Positions 52,653-60,166 of a stretch of 64,000 bases of DNA are shown here, in pieces. The number at the start of each line of letters is the position of its first letter. The first letter of the stretch is position 1. The stretch is from CAJCIS01 sp965276755 (GTDB taxonomy: Bacteria; Pseudomonadota; Alphaproteobacteria; Acetobacterales; Acetobacteraceae). The stretch covers positions 2,480,001 through 2,544,000 of the forward strand of contig OZ255625.1 in assembly GCA_965276755.1 (NCBI GenBank). The letters are read 5' to 3'. Under the pieces are notes generated by a model. That model was not told the DNA's origin and made no database searches. It worked only from the letters and a program-made list of their open reading frames with translations. Position numbers and translations under genes: made by a program.

Positions 52653-53138
52653 TCAGCCGCCTCTCTCCTTGATCGCCGCCAGCAACCCCCCCAAAGCCCC
52701 TCCAAGCTCCCCCTCAATTCCATCCACTGGCTCCACCGCCACATCCCGCAGCACTGGCGCCACCATCCCCGCCCGCTCCACCACCAGATCCTGCGTAAAC
52801 CGCAACCCAACCACGACCCCCGCCCCCGCATGCGTATTGATACGCTCGATCAGCGCCCCCTGCAGATGCGCCAGCTCCATCGCCACCGGCCCCGCGCACG
52901 ACACGGTCAGCACCCCCCGCGTCAGCCGCCGAGGCTGCGTGACCGCAGCCAGCCGCGCCCCCACGATCGCCACCCAATCCGCCATCACCCCAGCCCCCGC
53001 CGGCGAGCGCTTGGCAAACGCCGCCCGCGTCACCCCCGGCACCAGTTGCGCCAGCGGCAGCGCCACGTAGCGCCGCGTCTCCTCTTTCAAGGCGGGGGCC
53101 GCCCGCCCTTTCGCGCCCCCGCGCACTGCTCTACCCAA
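52653..53138 (-). CDS. DUF721 (DciA-like) protein
   Basis: 161 residues from a TTG start. The conserved part runs ALPLAQLVPGVTRAAF, MADWVAIVGARLAAVTQP, LTRGVLTVSCAGPVAMELAH and LIERINTHAG, matching DUF721. The family includes DciA, a loader of the DnaB replicative helicase in bacteria lacking DnaC, though alphaproteobacterial members are less studied. The C-terminal 60 residues are variable. Divergent from the GST. The IS lies about 115 bases downstream of its stop, so it is undamaged. Confidence 0.82.
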   Translation of the reverse strand: MGRAVRGGAKGRAAPALKEETRRYVALPLAQLVPGVTRAAFAKRSPAGAGVMADWVAIVGARLAAVTQPRRLTRGVLTVSCAGPVAMELAHLQGALIERINTHAGAGVVVGLRFTQDLVVERAGMVAPVLRDVAVEPVDGIEGELGGALGGLLAAIKERGG

Positions 53139-53172
53139 GACCCACCGCCACCACTCCCCCGGAACCCCGCAG

Positions 53173-53835
53173 ATGCTGACCGTCCATCACCTCAACAACT
53201 CCCGCAGCCAACGCATCCTCTGGCTGCTGGAGGAGCTTGGCCTGCCCCACGAAATCAAGCGTTACCAGCGTGATCCCAAGACCATGGCCGCGCCGCCTGA
53301 GCTGTTCGCCGTCCACCCGCTCGGCAAGTCCCCCGTCATCACCGATGACGGTCAGACTATCGCGGAGACCGGCGCCATCGTCGAATACATCCTGGCCAAA
53401 TACGGCAACGGCCGCATGGTCCCGCCGGCCGGCACCCAGGATCACCAGCGCTACACCTATTGGCTGCACTTCGCGGAGGGCTCGGCCATGCCGCCGCTAG
53501 TCATGACCCTGCTGTTCAGCGAAATGCCCAAGCGCATGCCCTTCTTCGTCCGCCCGATCGGGCAGATGATCGGCAAGACCGTTCAGACCAGCTATCTGGC
53601 CCCGCAGATCGAGCGCCAGCTGGACCTTATGGAAACCGAACTAGGGAAAAGCACCTGGTTCGCCGGTGAGGAAATGACCGGCGCCGACATCATGATGAGC
53701 TTTCCCGTGGAAGCCGCGGCCGCGCGCGCGGGATTGAGCGCCCGCAAGCGCTTGGCAAACTGGCTCTCTGTTGTCCACGCCAGACCCGCCTACCAACGCG
53801 CGCTAGCCGAAGGCGGCCCCTACGCCTACGCCTAA
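53173..53835 (+). CDS. Glutathione S-transferase family protein
   Basis: 220 residues. The N-terminal domain starts MLTVHHLNNSRSQRILWLLEE with the SRSQR motif of alkane-type or beta-like GSTs, then HPLGKSPVITDD and IAETGAIVEYIL. The C-terminal helical domain includes MTGADIMMSFPVEAA. The substrate is unknown. Sequence is distinct from the GST at 22414. A family C half-site starts at its stop codon, followed by rpoN 80 bases on. Confidence 0.9.
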   Translation: MLTVHHLNNSRSQRILWLLEELGLPHEIKRYQRDPKTMAAPPELFAVHPLGKSPVITDDGQTIAETGAIVEYILAKYGNGRMVPPAGTQDHQRYTYWLHFAEGSAMPPLVMTLLFSEMPKRMPFFVRPIGQMIGKTVQTSYLAPQIERQLDLMETELGKSTWFAGEEMTGADIMMSFPVEAAAARAGLSARKRLANWLSVVHARPAYQRALAEGGPYAYA

Positions 53836-53889
53836 CTGACAAAAGTTTTTTGGTCCTTTTTTTCAAAAAAGGACTGCTTCCCTTTCTTA
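53836..53889. repeat. Family C half-site (right half only)
   Basis: CTGACAAAAGTTTTTTGGTC, then CTTTTTTTCAAAAAAGGAC and GCTTCCCTTTC. It is the inverse of the left-half copy at 49996 and ends about 27 bases before the rpoN start, so it lies in the rpoN leader. Confidence 0.78.
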
Positions 53890-53916
53890 AACGGCAAAGG
53901 TGTAACTGCCGACCTG

Positions 53917-55398
53917 ATGTCCCTAGGCCCCCGCCTCGAATTCCGCCAAAGCCAATCCCTGGTGATGACGCCCCAACTGCGTCAGGCCATCAAGCTGCTG
54001 CAATTCACCAATTTAGAAGCCGCCGCCTTTGTCGAAGAAGAGCTTGAACGCAATCCGCTGCTGGAGCGCGACGAGCGCAGCGACACGACCCCGGAACGCG
54101 CCGCGTCTGACCAGCCCGAACCAGCCCCCGCCGCCGGCGCGGACGCTGCCGACCTGGTAGGTGCGGCGACCCTGCCGGAGGCGCAGGCAGAACCGCTGGA
54201 CGGCGAGCCTGACGGCTACGAGGCTTTTGGGGCCGCGGACGGCATCCGCCTGCCGAGCGGGGCCGCCGGCAACGGCACTTCGGACGAAGATTGGGACGCG
54301 ACCGAGCGCATCGAGGGCCGCACCAGCCTGCGCGAGCACCTCTGCGAACAGATGCGCCTGACCTTCCACGAGCCAGCCGAGCGCATGATCGGCGCCTATT
54401 TGATCGCACTGCTGGACCCGGCGGGCCGCCTCTCTGCCGCACCCGCCGACATCGCCGCGGGCCTGGGCATGACGCTTGAGGCCGTAGAGGCCGTGCGCGC
54501 GCGGATGATGCAGCTCGATCCATGCGGCATGTTCGCCCGCTCGTTGGCCGAGTGCCTGGCCGCCCAGCTCATCGACCGCCGGCGCTACGACCCGGCCATG
54601 GCCGCCCTGCTGGACAACCTCGATCTCGTGGCCAGGCGCGACACCAGGCGCCTGATGGCCCTGTGCGGCGTGGATTGGGACGATCTGGCCGAGATGATGG
54701 CCGAAATCCGCAAGCTCGATCCCAAGCCCGGCGTGTCCTGGGACAGCGCGCCGCTCCGCCCCATCGTGCCGGACGTGCTGATGCGCACCCTGCCGAACGG
54801 CGAGCACATCCTGGAGCTCAACCCCGACACCCTGCCGCGCGTGCTGGTCAACGAGAAGCTGTATGCGCGCATCGGCCGTCAGATCGCGCGCGAGGACCGG
54901 CTGTTCCTGTCCGACAAGCTGGCGACCGCCAACTGGCTGGTCAAGTCGCTTCAACAACGAGCGCAGACGATCCTGAAGGTATCGAGCGAAATCGTGGCGC
55001 GCCAGGACGGCTTCTTCCGCCATGGCGTCTCGCACCTGCGTCCGTTAATTCTGCGCGACATCGCCGAAACCGTGAGCCTGCACGAAAGCACCGTCAGCCG
55101 CGTGACGGCGAACAAATACATCGCCACCCCGCGCGGCAATTTCGAACTTAAGTATTTCTTCACGAACGCAATCGCAGGCTCGCACGGTGAAAGCCACAGC
55201 GCCGAAGCCGTGCGCCAGCGCATACGCGCCCTTGTGGGTGCTGAGCAGGCTGCCGACATCCTCTCGGACGATGCCATCGTCGAGGCCTTGCGGCGCGAGG
55301 GCGTGGACATTGCCCGCCGGACCGTGGCCAAATACCGGGACGCGTTGCGCATCCCCAGCTCGGTGCAACGCAAGCGGGAAAAGGCGGTGCACGCCTGA
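53917..55398 (+). CDS. rpoN: RNA polymerase sigma-54 factor
   Basis: 493 residues. Region I: LEFRQSQSLVMTPQLRQAIKLLQ, which contacts activators. Region II is long and acidic (about 50-125). Region III has the core-binding and DNA-contact segments LDPKPG and FRHGVSHLRPLILRDIA with a helix-turn-helix. The RpoN box ARRTVAKYR is at about 466-474. Sigma-54 recognises -24/-12 promoters and needs AAA+ activators. In many alphaproteobacteria rpoN follows lptB. Here a GST with a repeat precedes it, so the local order is changed. hpf follows 42 bases downstream. Confidence 0.96.
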   Translation: MSLGPRLEFRQSQSLVMTPQLRQAIKLLQFTNLEAAAFVEEELERNPLLERDERSDTTPERAASDQPEPAPAAGADAADLVGAATLPEAQAEPLDGEPDGYEAFGAADGIRLPSGAAGNGTSDEDWDATERIEGRTSLREHLCEQMRLTFHEPAERMIGAYLIALLDPAGRLSAAPADIAAGLGMTLEAVEAVRARMMQLDPCGMFARSLAECLAAQLIDRRRYDPAMAALLDNLDLVARRDTRRLMALCGVDWDDLAEMMAEIRKLDPKPGVSWDSAPLRPIVPDVLMRTLPNGEHILELNPDTLPRVLVNEKLYARIGRQIAREDRLFLSDKLATANWLVKSLQQRAQTILKVSSEIVARQDGFFRHGVSHLRPLILRDIAETVSLHESTVSRVTANKYIATPRGNFELKYFFTNAIAGSHGESHSAEAVRQRIRALVGAEQAADILSDDAIVEALRREGVDIARRTVAKYRDALRIPSSVQRKREKAVHA

Positions 55399-55440
55399 CC
55401 GCCAACCGTTTCAGGGCTGAACAGAGGAGGGTCGGATCGT

Positions 55441-56034
55441 ATGCAGATCAGCGTCTCGGGCAAGCAGGTCGATCTTTCGGATGCGCTGCGCACACGCGTG
55501 GCCTCCAGCCTCGATGTCATTGCCGGCAAGTATTTCGACCATGCCATGGAAGCGCAGGTGACCTTCAGCCGCGCGCGAAGTTTTTTTACCTGCGACATCA
55601 ATCTGCACGCCGGCCGCGGCGTGAACGTGCGCGGCGAGGGCGAGGCGGGCGATGCCAATGCCGCCTTCGATGACGCGGCCGAGCACATCGCCACCCGCCT
55701 GCGCCGCTATCGCCGCCGCGTGAACGCCCATCACCGCGACCTGGCCCATCGCGACACACCGCAGACCGCGCGCAGCTACATCCTGCGCGCCGAAACCGAG
55801 GACGCCGCTTCGGGCGCCGACAATGCCGAAGCCAGCGCGTTTGCTACGGTCATTGCCGAAGTGGCGACCGAAATCGCCAGCCTGACCGTGGGGGAGGCAG
55901 TAATGCGGATGGATCTGGCCGACCAGGCGGTGCTGATGTTCCGCAATTCGGCGACCGGCGAGCACAACGTGGTTTATCGGCGCGCGGACGGCAATATCGG
56001 CTGGATCGATCCTAGTACGCAGGCAGACAAGTGA
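55441..56034 (+). CDS. hpf: Long-form ribosome hibernation promoting factor
   Basis: 197 residues with GAGGAGGG upstream. The N-terminal S30AE domain starts MQISVSGKQVDLSDALRTRV and ends near residue 105. A linker follows. The C-terminal dimerisation domain contains VMRMDLADQAVLMFRN and VVYRRADGNIGWIDP, so it can form 100S ribosome dimers in stationary phase. It is directly downstream of rpoN, the usual alphaproteobacterial order. The ptsN gene that often follows is absent; a family B repeat and a convergent gene come next. Confidence 0.94.
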   Translation: MQISVSGKQVDLSDALRTRVASSLDVIAGKYFDHAMEAQVTFSRARSFFTCDINLHAGRGVNVRGEGEAGDANAAFDDAAEHIATRLRRYRRRVNAHHRDLAHRDTPQTARSYILRAETEDAASGADNAEASAFATVIAEVATEIASLTVGEAVMRMDLADQAVLMFRNSATGEHNVVYRRADGNIGWIDPSTQADK

Positions 56035-56035
56035 A

Positions 56036-56085
56036 AAAGGTTGGGGGAGATGTGCCATCCCCCCCAAACCCCCCGTCATCTATTT
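56036..56085. repeat. Family B half-site
   Basis: AAGGTTGGGGGAGATGTGCC, then ATCCCCCCCAAACCCCCC and GTCATC. The leading AAGGTTGGGGGAGATGTGCC equals the interior of the MITE-like elements, linking family B to them. Confidence 0.75.
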
Positions 56086-56092
56086 AAAATCA

Positions 56093-56578
56093 TTACTTGC
56101 AGAGTGCGTTGCCAATGCCGCTTGTGGAGAAGCCAACCGTGCACCCATAACCCGGGCCGGAAATGGTATGATCCACCTTGCCGGATATGTAGGCGATGTC
56201 GTAGGTACCCATCCCGCCGTCCTGACAGAACAGGACAGCCTGCTTGGCGTTTGCGAGCTTGCACTCCTTGACTTTGCTGCCGTTGACTAAAATGGCATTG
56301 CCGACGCCCGTACCTGTCGGAATCTGCTGCGTACAATTGTAGCCAGGGCCAGACTGCGCCAGACCGCCCGTGCCGTTGATGTAGTCGATGTCGTAGGTCT
56401 TCATCTTGCCCGATTGGCAGAAGGCCAGCGCCTGGGACGGTGAGGCCAGAACGATCTCCTTGGTCGCCGCTTGAGCGTCCAAGGATATGGTCAAAGCCAA
56501 GGCAAAAGCAGCGCAGGCAACCGATGATTGAAGCCGGCCCGAAGCGAAACCTGTCCGGTTGATTTTAGACAACATCAT
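56093..56578 (-). CDS. Exported protein of two tandem ~50-residue cysteine-containing repeats
   Basis: 161 residues (ATGATG start, either Met possible). Signal peptide with hydrophobic core ACAAFALALTISLDAQAA. The mature part is an internal duplication: ALAFCQSGKMKTYDIDYING...SGPGYNC and AVLFCQDGGMGTYDIAYISG...SGPGYGC. The two units share FCQxGxMxTYDIxYIxG, SGPGYxC and the closing GxGNA. A further linker Cys (KECKLANA) and the final LCK add cysteines. I do not recognise the family. Disulfide-linked and periplasmic or secreted is likely. Confidence 0.68.
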   Translation of the reverse strand: MMLSKINRTGFASGRLQSSVACAAFALALTISLDAQAATKEIVLASPSQALAFCQSGKMKTYDIDYINGTGGLAQSGPGYNCTQQIPTGTGVGNAILVNGSKVKECKLANAKQAVLFCQDGGMGTYDIAYISGKVDHTISGPGYGCTVGFSTSGIGNALCK

Positions 56579-56744
56579 AACCCCTTTCTGTCCACGATAA
56601 CGGGCGGAGTTAAGCTCTCTGCTACGCTATAGTAAAGAAAATTGTTCCGCACACAGACCGGGAGTGGGTCCATTTCGCCGCAACGCACCATACACATGTA
56701 CATTGATGCGGCGTGCCGCCGCTTTCCAAAAGCCGCCGCGTGAC

Positions 56745-56795
56745 TAGAGCATGTTCGGTCCAAACGGGATCACCCGTCCGAAAAAACATGCTCTA
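56745..56795. repeat. Palindromic element 1 of a tandem pair
   Basis: TAGAGCATGTT and AACATGCTCTA form an 11-base perfect stem. Inside, ACGGG and CCCGT and CGG/CCG add a second stem. It has the look of the TAGAGCATG-type dispersed palindromes of alphaproteobacteria. It lies in a 326-base gap without a gene (56579-56904). Confidence 0.8.
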
Positions 56796-56806
56796 TTACA
56801 AGGAGC

Positions 56807-56848
56807 TAGAGCGTGTTCGGCGCTTCTATCAGCGCCAAACACGCTCTA
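56807..56848. repeat. Palindromic element 2 of a tandem pair
   Basis: TAGAGCGTGTT, GGCGCT, a 6-base loop, AGCGCC and AACACGCTCTA form a near-perfect 17-base stem. It shares the TAGAGC(A/G)TGTT end with element 1, eleven bases away. The next gene starts about 50 bases downstream. Confidence 0.82.
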
Positions 56849-56904
56849 AACAGAAGACGGCGCAAACGCCGCACCTCTAAATGCGATCCCCTGGAGCCTT
56901 TCTC

Positions 56905-58422
56905 GTGCACACGCGCAACCACCGCGGACTCGCGACCATGCACCCGTTCATTCCCGCCTGGCTGATCGCCGAACACGTCCGCGCCCGCCAGATCACCTGC
57001 CTTGAAGTGCTCGACCTCGCCATCTCCCGCGTCGAAAGTCTCGACTCTGCGCTGAATGCAATCGTCGTGCGAGACTTCGACCGAGCGCGCACCCGCGCCC
57101 GCGCGCTGGATGCGCAGACAGACCGCGCCGGCCCCCTCTTCGGCGTGCCGATGACGGTCAAGGAAAGCTTCGACCTCGCGGGCCACCCCACCACCTGGGG
57201 CTTCTCCCACCTGCGTGACCACCGTGCCACGACCGACGCGCTCGCCGTCCGCCGCCTGGAAGCCGCGGGTGCGGTTGTCTTCGGCAAGACCAACGTGCCC
57301 GTGGCCCTCGCCGACTGGCAAAGCAGCAACCCGATCTACGGCACAACCAATAATCCGTGGGACTTGGCCCGCACGCCAGGCGGCTCCTCCGGCGGCGGTG
57401 CGGCGGCGTGCGCCGCGGGCCTGAGCGCGCTCGAACTTGGCAGCGATATCGGCGGCTCGATCCGCGTGCCCGCGCATTTCTGCGGCCTGTTCGGCCACAA
57501 GCCGACCTGGGGCATGGCCTCGCCCCGCGGCCAAACCACCACAGACGCGGCGGCATTCACCGACATCTCCAGCATCGGCCCGCTCGCCCGCTCGGTGCGG
57601 GACCTTGAAATTGCGCTCGACCTTATCGGCCACCCAGACCCCGAGGAGACGGGGCTGCGCTTCACCCTGCCGGCGCCGCGCACCCGCAGGCTATCGGAGC
57701 TACGCATCGCCGTTTGGGCGGAGCAACCCGGCCAAGCGACCAGCCGTGACACGACGGCCTGGATCCGCGAGTCGGCCGCCTTTTTCGCCGCAGGCGGCGC
57801 GCGCGTCAGCCAGGACGCGCGGCCCGACTTTGACCCGCTCGATGCGTACCACGTCTATCTGTCGCTGCTTGATGCGGCCGTCAGTTCGCGCCTGCCGCCA
57901 TCAGCCATCGCCAAACGGCGCGAGGCCCTGGCGGCCCTGGCAGAGGACGACGATTCGGCCGACGCCATAATGCTGCGCGCCACTGGCCTGGAACACGGCG
58001 CCTGGTTGGTGCTGAATGAGCGCCGCGCCCGCATGCGCCGTGCCTGGTCGGCCTTCTTCCGAGAGTGGGACGTGCTGCTCTGCCCCGTGATCGCCACCCC
58101 GGCCTTCCCGCACGACCACACCGGCGATCCCACGACCCGCACATTGGACGTGGACGGTCAAACGATCCGCTACAACGAACAGCTTTTCTGGCCGGGCATC
58201 ATCGGCGGCTTCCATCTGCCTGCCACCGTGGCGCCACTCGGGTTGTCCGCTGAGGGGCTGCCCATCGGCGTGCAGATCGCCGGTCCCGTCTTTGGTGACC
58301 TGACCACGCTCAGCGTTGCCGCCATGCTCGAAGCCGGCTTTCGCAGCTTCCACCCGCCGCCTTGCCAGTTGTCAGCAGTCAGCAATCAGTCATCAGAAAG
58401 GCGCACGGACGCCTTCCTCTGA
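56905..58422 (+). CDS. Amidase signature-family enzyme
   Basis: About 505 residues from a GTG at 56905 with GGAG eight bases upstream. ATGs at 56881 and 56938 are alternatives. The triad region: K in VPMTVKESFDLAG, TPGGSSGGGAAA and SDIGGSIRVPAHFCGLFGHK. The family hydrolyses amides. The substrate is unknown, and no gatB is near. The last 11 residues (after NQ) are encoded inside a long palindrome and end at its right arm, so the C-terminal tail is unlikely to be conserved. Confidence 0.88.
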   Translation: MHTRNHRGLATMHPFIPAWLIAEHVRARQITCLEVLDLAISRVESLDSALNAIVVRDFDRARTRARALDAQTDRAGPLFGVPMTVKESFDLAGHPTTWGFSHLRDHRATTDALAVRRLEAAGAVVFGKTNVPVALADWQSSNPIYGTTNNPWDLARTPGGSSGGGAAACAAGLSALELGSDIGGSIRVPAHFCGLFGHKPTWGMASPRGQTTTDAAAFTDISSIGPLARSVRDLEIALDLIGHPDPEETGLRFTLPAPRTRRLSELRIAVWAEQPGQATSRDTTAWIRESAAFFAAGGARVSQDARPDFDPLDAYHVYLSLLDAAVSSRLPPSAIAKRREALAALAEDDDSADAIMLRATGLEHGAWLVLNERRARMRRAWSAFFREWDVLLCPVIATPAFPHDHTGDPTTRTLDVDGQTIRYNEQLFWPGIIGGFHLPATVAPLGLSAEGLPIGVQIAGPVFGDLTTLSVAAMLEAGFRSFHPPPCQLSAVSNQSSERRTDAFL

Positions 58423-58449
58423 TGACTGACGACCGACCGCTGACGACTA
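58367..58449. repeat. Long imperfect palindrome holding both convergent stop codons
   Basis: Outer arms AGTTGTCAGCAGTCAGCAAT and, inverted, the sequence ending at 58449. Inner arms CAGTCATCAGA and TCTGATGACTG with AAGGCG/CGCCTT near the tip. The amidase TGA (58420-58422) and the TAG of the opposite gene (58447-58449) both lie in its right arm. It may act as a bidirectional terminator. Confidence 0.8.
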
Positions 58450-58980
58450 AACAGAGTGATGCTTGCTCGCCTTGTGCCTCGGCCTGGTCAGCGCCTTCAC
58501 CGGCACGTCCGAGCACGTGGTAAAGGCCACCGGCTGCACGATCGCCTGGCTGTGCGCGTAATCGGCCAGCTCCGTGCCGTCATGCAGGCTCATCACCTCG
58601 TCGAACATGTTGGAGAAAATCTGGCAGAACGCACTGCCAGCCTTCAGCCCATCCTGTTCCTGCACATTGGCCAGGTTGCTGATGTAGTCATCGTATGCCT
58701 TGGACCCGGCGCGTCCGTAAGCGCGTTTGAAATAGGCGCTCAGCTCGTGTTCCTGCGTCGCCACATCCGGCTGATATGTGCGCATAAAGCCGTTGTACTT
58801 GTCCTGCTGCTTGCAGGTAAGTGCCGTGACCATCAGCTCGCTCTTGAGCCCTTCGGTGTCGAAGGCCGTGCGATCGGCAAGATTGGTGCAGGTTTCAACG
58901 CGGGCGGTGTGCTGAACGCGAGCCAGCGCGGGCCCGGCAGCCAGCCCCGCCGACAGCACGGAGATAAGAAGGCGACGCAT
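58447..58980 (-). CDS. Exported hypothetical protein
   Basis: 177 residues from ATG at 58980 with GGGAG upstream. Signal peptide MRRLLISVLSAGLAAGPALA. The mature part is mostly helical with several cysteines (ETCTNLAD, ALTCKQQDKYNGFM, SAFCQIFSNMFDEV, TTCSDVPV), probably two disulfides. I know similar unnamed exported proteins but no function. The final stop codon is in the palindrome. Confidence 0.75.
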   Translation of the reverse strand: MRRLLISVLSAGLAAGPALARVQHTARVETCTNLADRTAFDTEGLKSELMVTALTCKQQDKYNGFMRTYQPDVATQEHELSAYFKRAYGRAGSKAYDDYISNLANVQEQDGLKAGSAFCQIFSNMFDEVMSLHDGTELADYAHSQAIVQPVAFTTCSDVPVKALTRPRHKASKHHSV

Positions 58981-59114
58981 CAACAACTCCCAACCAGTTG
59001 AGAACACATAGCAGACGGAGGCGTATCGGGGGCAACCCAATTTTACAGTTTGGCCCTTTGCCCCTGGACCGCTAACCCGCTAGAGCGTGCCCGTCCATCC
59101 AGGCTGGAGAACGC

Positions 59115-59588
59115 GTGTTGGCAGCAAGTCCCCGTCCGCCCAAGAAACGCAGGATCGCAGGCGGTGCCGCCAGCGCCCTGATGCTGGGCGCCTTGCTGGC
59201 CGGCTGCGCCAAGCCCGAGGCGCCGCCGGCGCTGCCGCCGCCAGCCCCCTTGCCGCCGCATGCGGGACCGCCGCCGGCCGCTCAATGCAGCGTCAGCCCT
59301 TTTTCGGTCAAAGATGGCGGCACGGCGGACGTGACGATGTCGGTCAGCAGCGAGGGGGGCTATTGCGCGGCCACGTTGGTGACCGAGGGCGGCGTGCCCT
59401 TCGCTGCCCCCCTGGTTCCCGTGGCGCCGCTGCACGGCATTCCGCGCGTTGTGCGCTACAATGGCAGGACGAGCGTGGAATATACGCCCCAACCGGGCTT
59501 CGTTGGGCATGACAGCTTTGTGGTCAAGCTGATCGTGCGAGGCAAGCCGGGGTACACGACGCTAAACTTGTCTGTGACAGTTAAATAG
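59115..59588 (+). CDS. Putative lipoprotein with Ig/cadherin-like domain
   Basis: 157 residues from a GTG with GGAG upstream. The lipobox LLAGC gives a lipidated cysteine near residue 31. A proline-rich linker follows. The C-terminal 80 residues end with VEYTPQPGFVGHDSFVVKL and SVTV, a pattern of cadherin-like/Big_9-type beta sandwiches. Anchored to the outer or inner membrane with the domain in the periplasm. Function unknown. Confidence 0.75.
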   Translation: MLAASPRPPKKRRIAGGAASALMLGALLAGCAKPEAPPALPPPAPLPPHAGPPPAAQCSVSPFSVKDGGTADVTMSVSSEGGYCAATLVTEGGVPFAAPLVPVAPLHGIPRVVRYNGRTSVEYTPQPGFVGHDSFVVKLIVRGKPGYTTLNLSVTVK

Positions 59589-59590
59589 AA

Positions 59591-59700
59591 AAGAAGTTGG
59601 GGGAGATGTGCCACCCCCCCCAAACCCCCCGTCATTATCCAGTCCCGCCTAAAAGATGACGGGGGGTCTGGGGGGACCGGCACGGTCCACCCAGTTCTTC
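59591..59700. repeat. Family B palindrome, full
   Basis: AAGAAGTTGGGGGAGATGTG, CCACCCCCCCCAAACCCCCC and GTCAT. After a spacer, GATGACGGGGGGTCTGGGGG and ACCGGCACGGTCCACCC. In the right half the centre is GGCACGG rather than GGCACAT. It lies between the lipoprotein and the convergent GlsB/YeaQ gene. Confidence 0.82.
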
Positions 59701-59706
59701 CTTTGC

Positions 59707-59967
59707 CTACGTAATGGCGCGGCGGCCAACCAGGGCGTGATAAATCACCAGCACGATCACGGCGCCGACCACGGCCACGAACATGCTGTAGATATTGAAC
59801 CCGTTGACACCCCCGCTGCCAAGCGCGCTGAACAAATAGCCGCCGACGACGGCACCGACCACGCCAAGCACGATGTCCATCAGCACACCCGAGCCGGTGT
59901 GGTTGACGATCTTGCTGGCGATGAAGCCTGCAATCAGGCCGAGAAGCAGCCAACCGATTATACTCAC
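59707..59967 (-). CDS. GlsB/YeaQ/YmgE-family small membrane protein
   Basis: 86 residues from a GTG at 59967 with GGGGG six bases upstream. Longer versions lack homology. Three hydrophobic segments: IIGWLLLGLIAGFIASKIV, LMDIVLGVVGAVVGGYLF and a C-terminal one with VVGAVIVLVIYHAL. Glycine-zipper spacing is typical of the transglycosylase-associated/stress-response family. Function is poorly known. Induced by stress in other bacteria. Confidence 0.87.
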   Translation of the reverse strand: MSIIGWLLLGLIAGFIASKIVNHTGSGVLMDIVLGVVGAVVGGYLFSALGSGGVNGFNIYSMFVAVVGAVIVLVIYHALVGRRAIT

Positions 59968-60166
59968 GTGAACCCCCACTATGTTTGCAGTCCGGCCATC
60001 AAACCTGCATCCCTGCCAAAGGTTGCCCGCTTGGCCAATCACGCGCGTGGAATGTTTACGCTGCAACGCCGCACACCCTGGCGCGTCAGGAGCCTGCCTA
60101 TAGCGCGTTGCCGGATCGCTCCGATGGCGGTCGGGCATGGTCGCAAGACGAAGGGCGTGAGCACGC

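Noticed and set aside
9439..59700. Sigma-54 promoters suggested by TGGCAC in family B repeats
   Set aside because: The TGGCAC is followed by ATTCCCCCC-type sequence instead of the TTGC(A/T) element five bases on, and the repeats lie at gene 3' ends.
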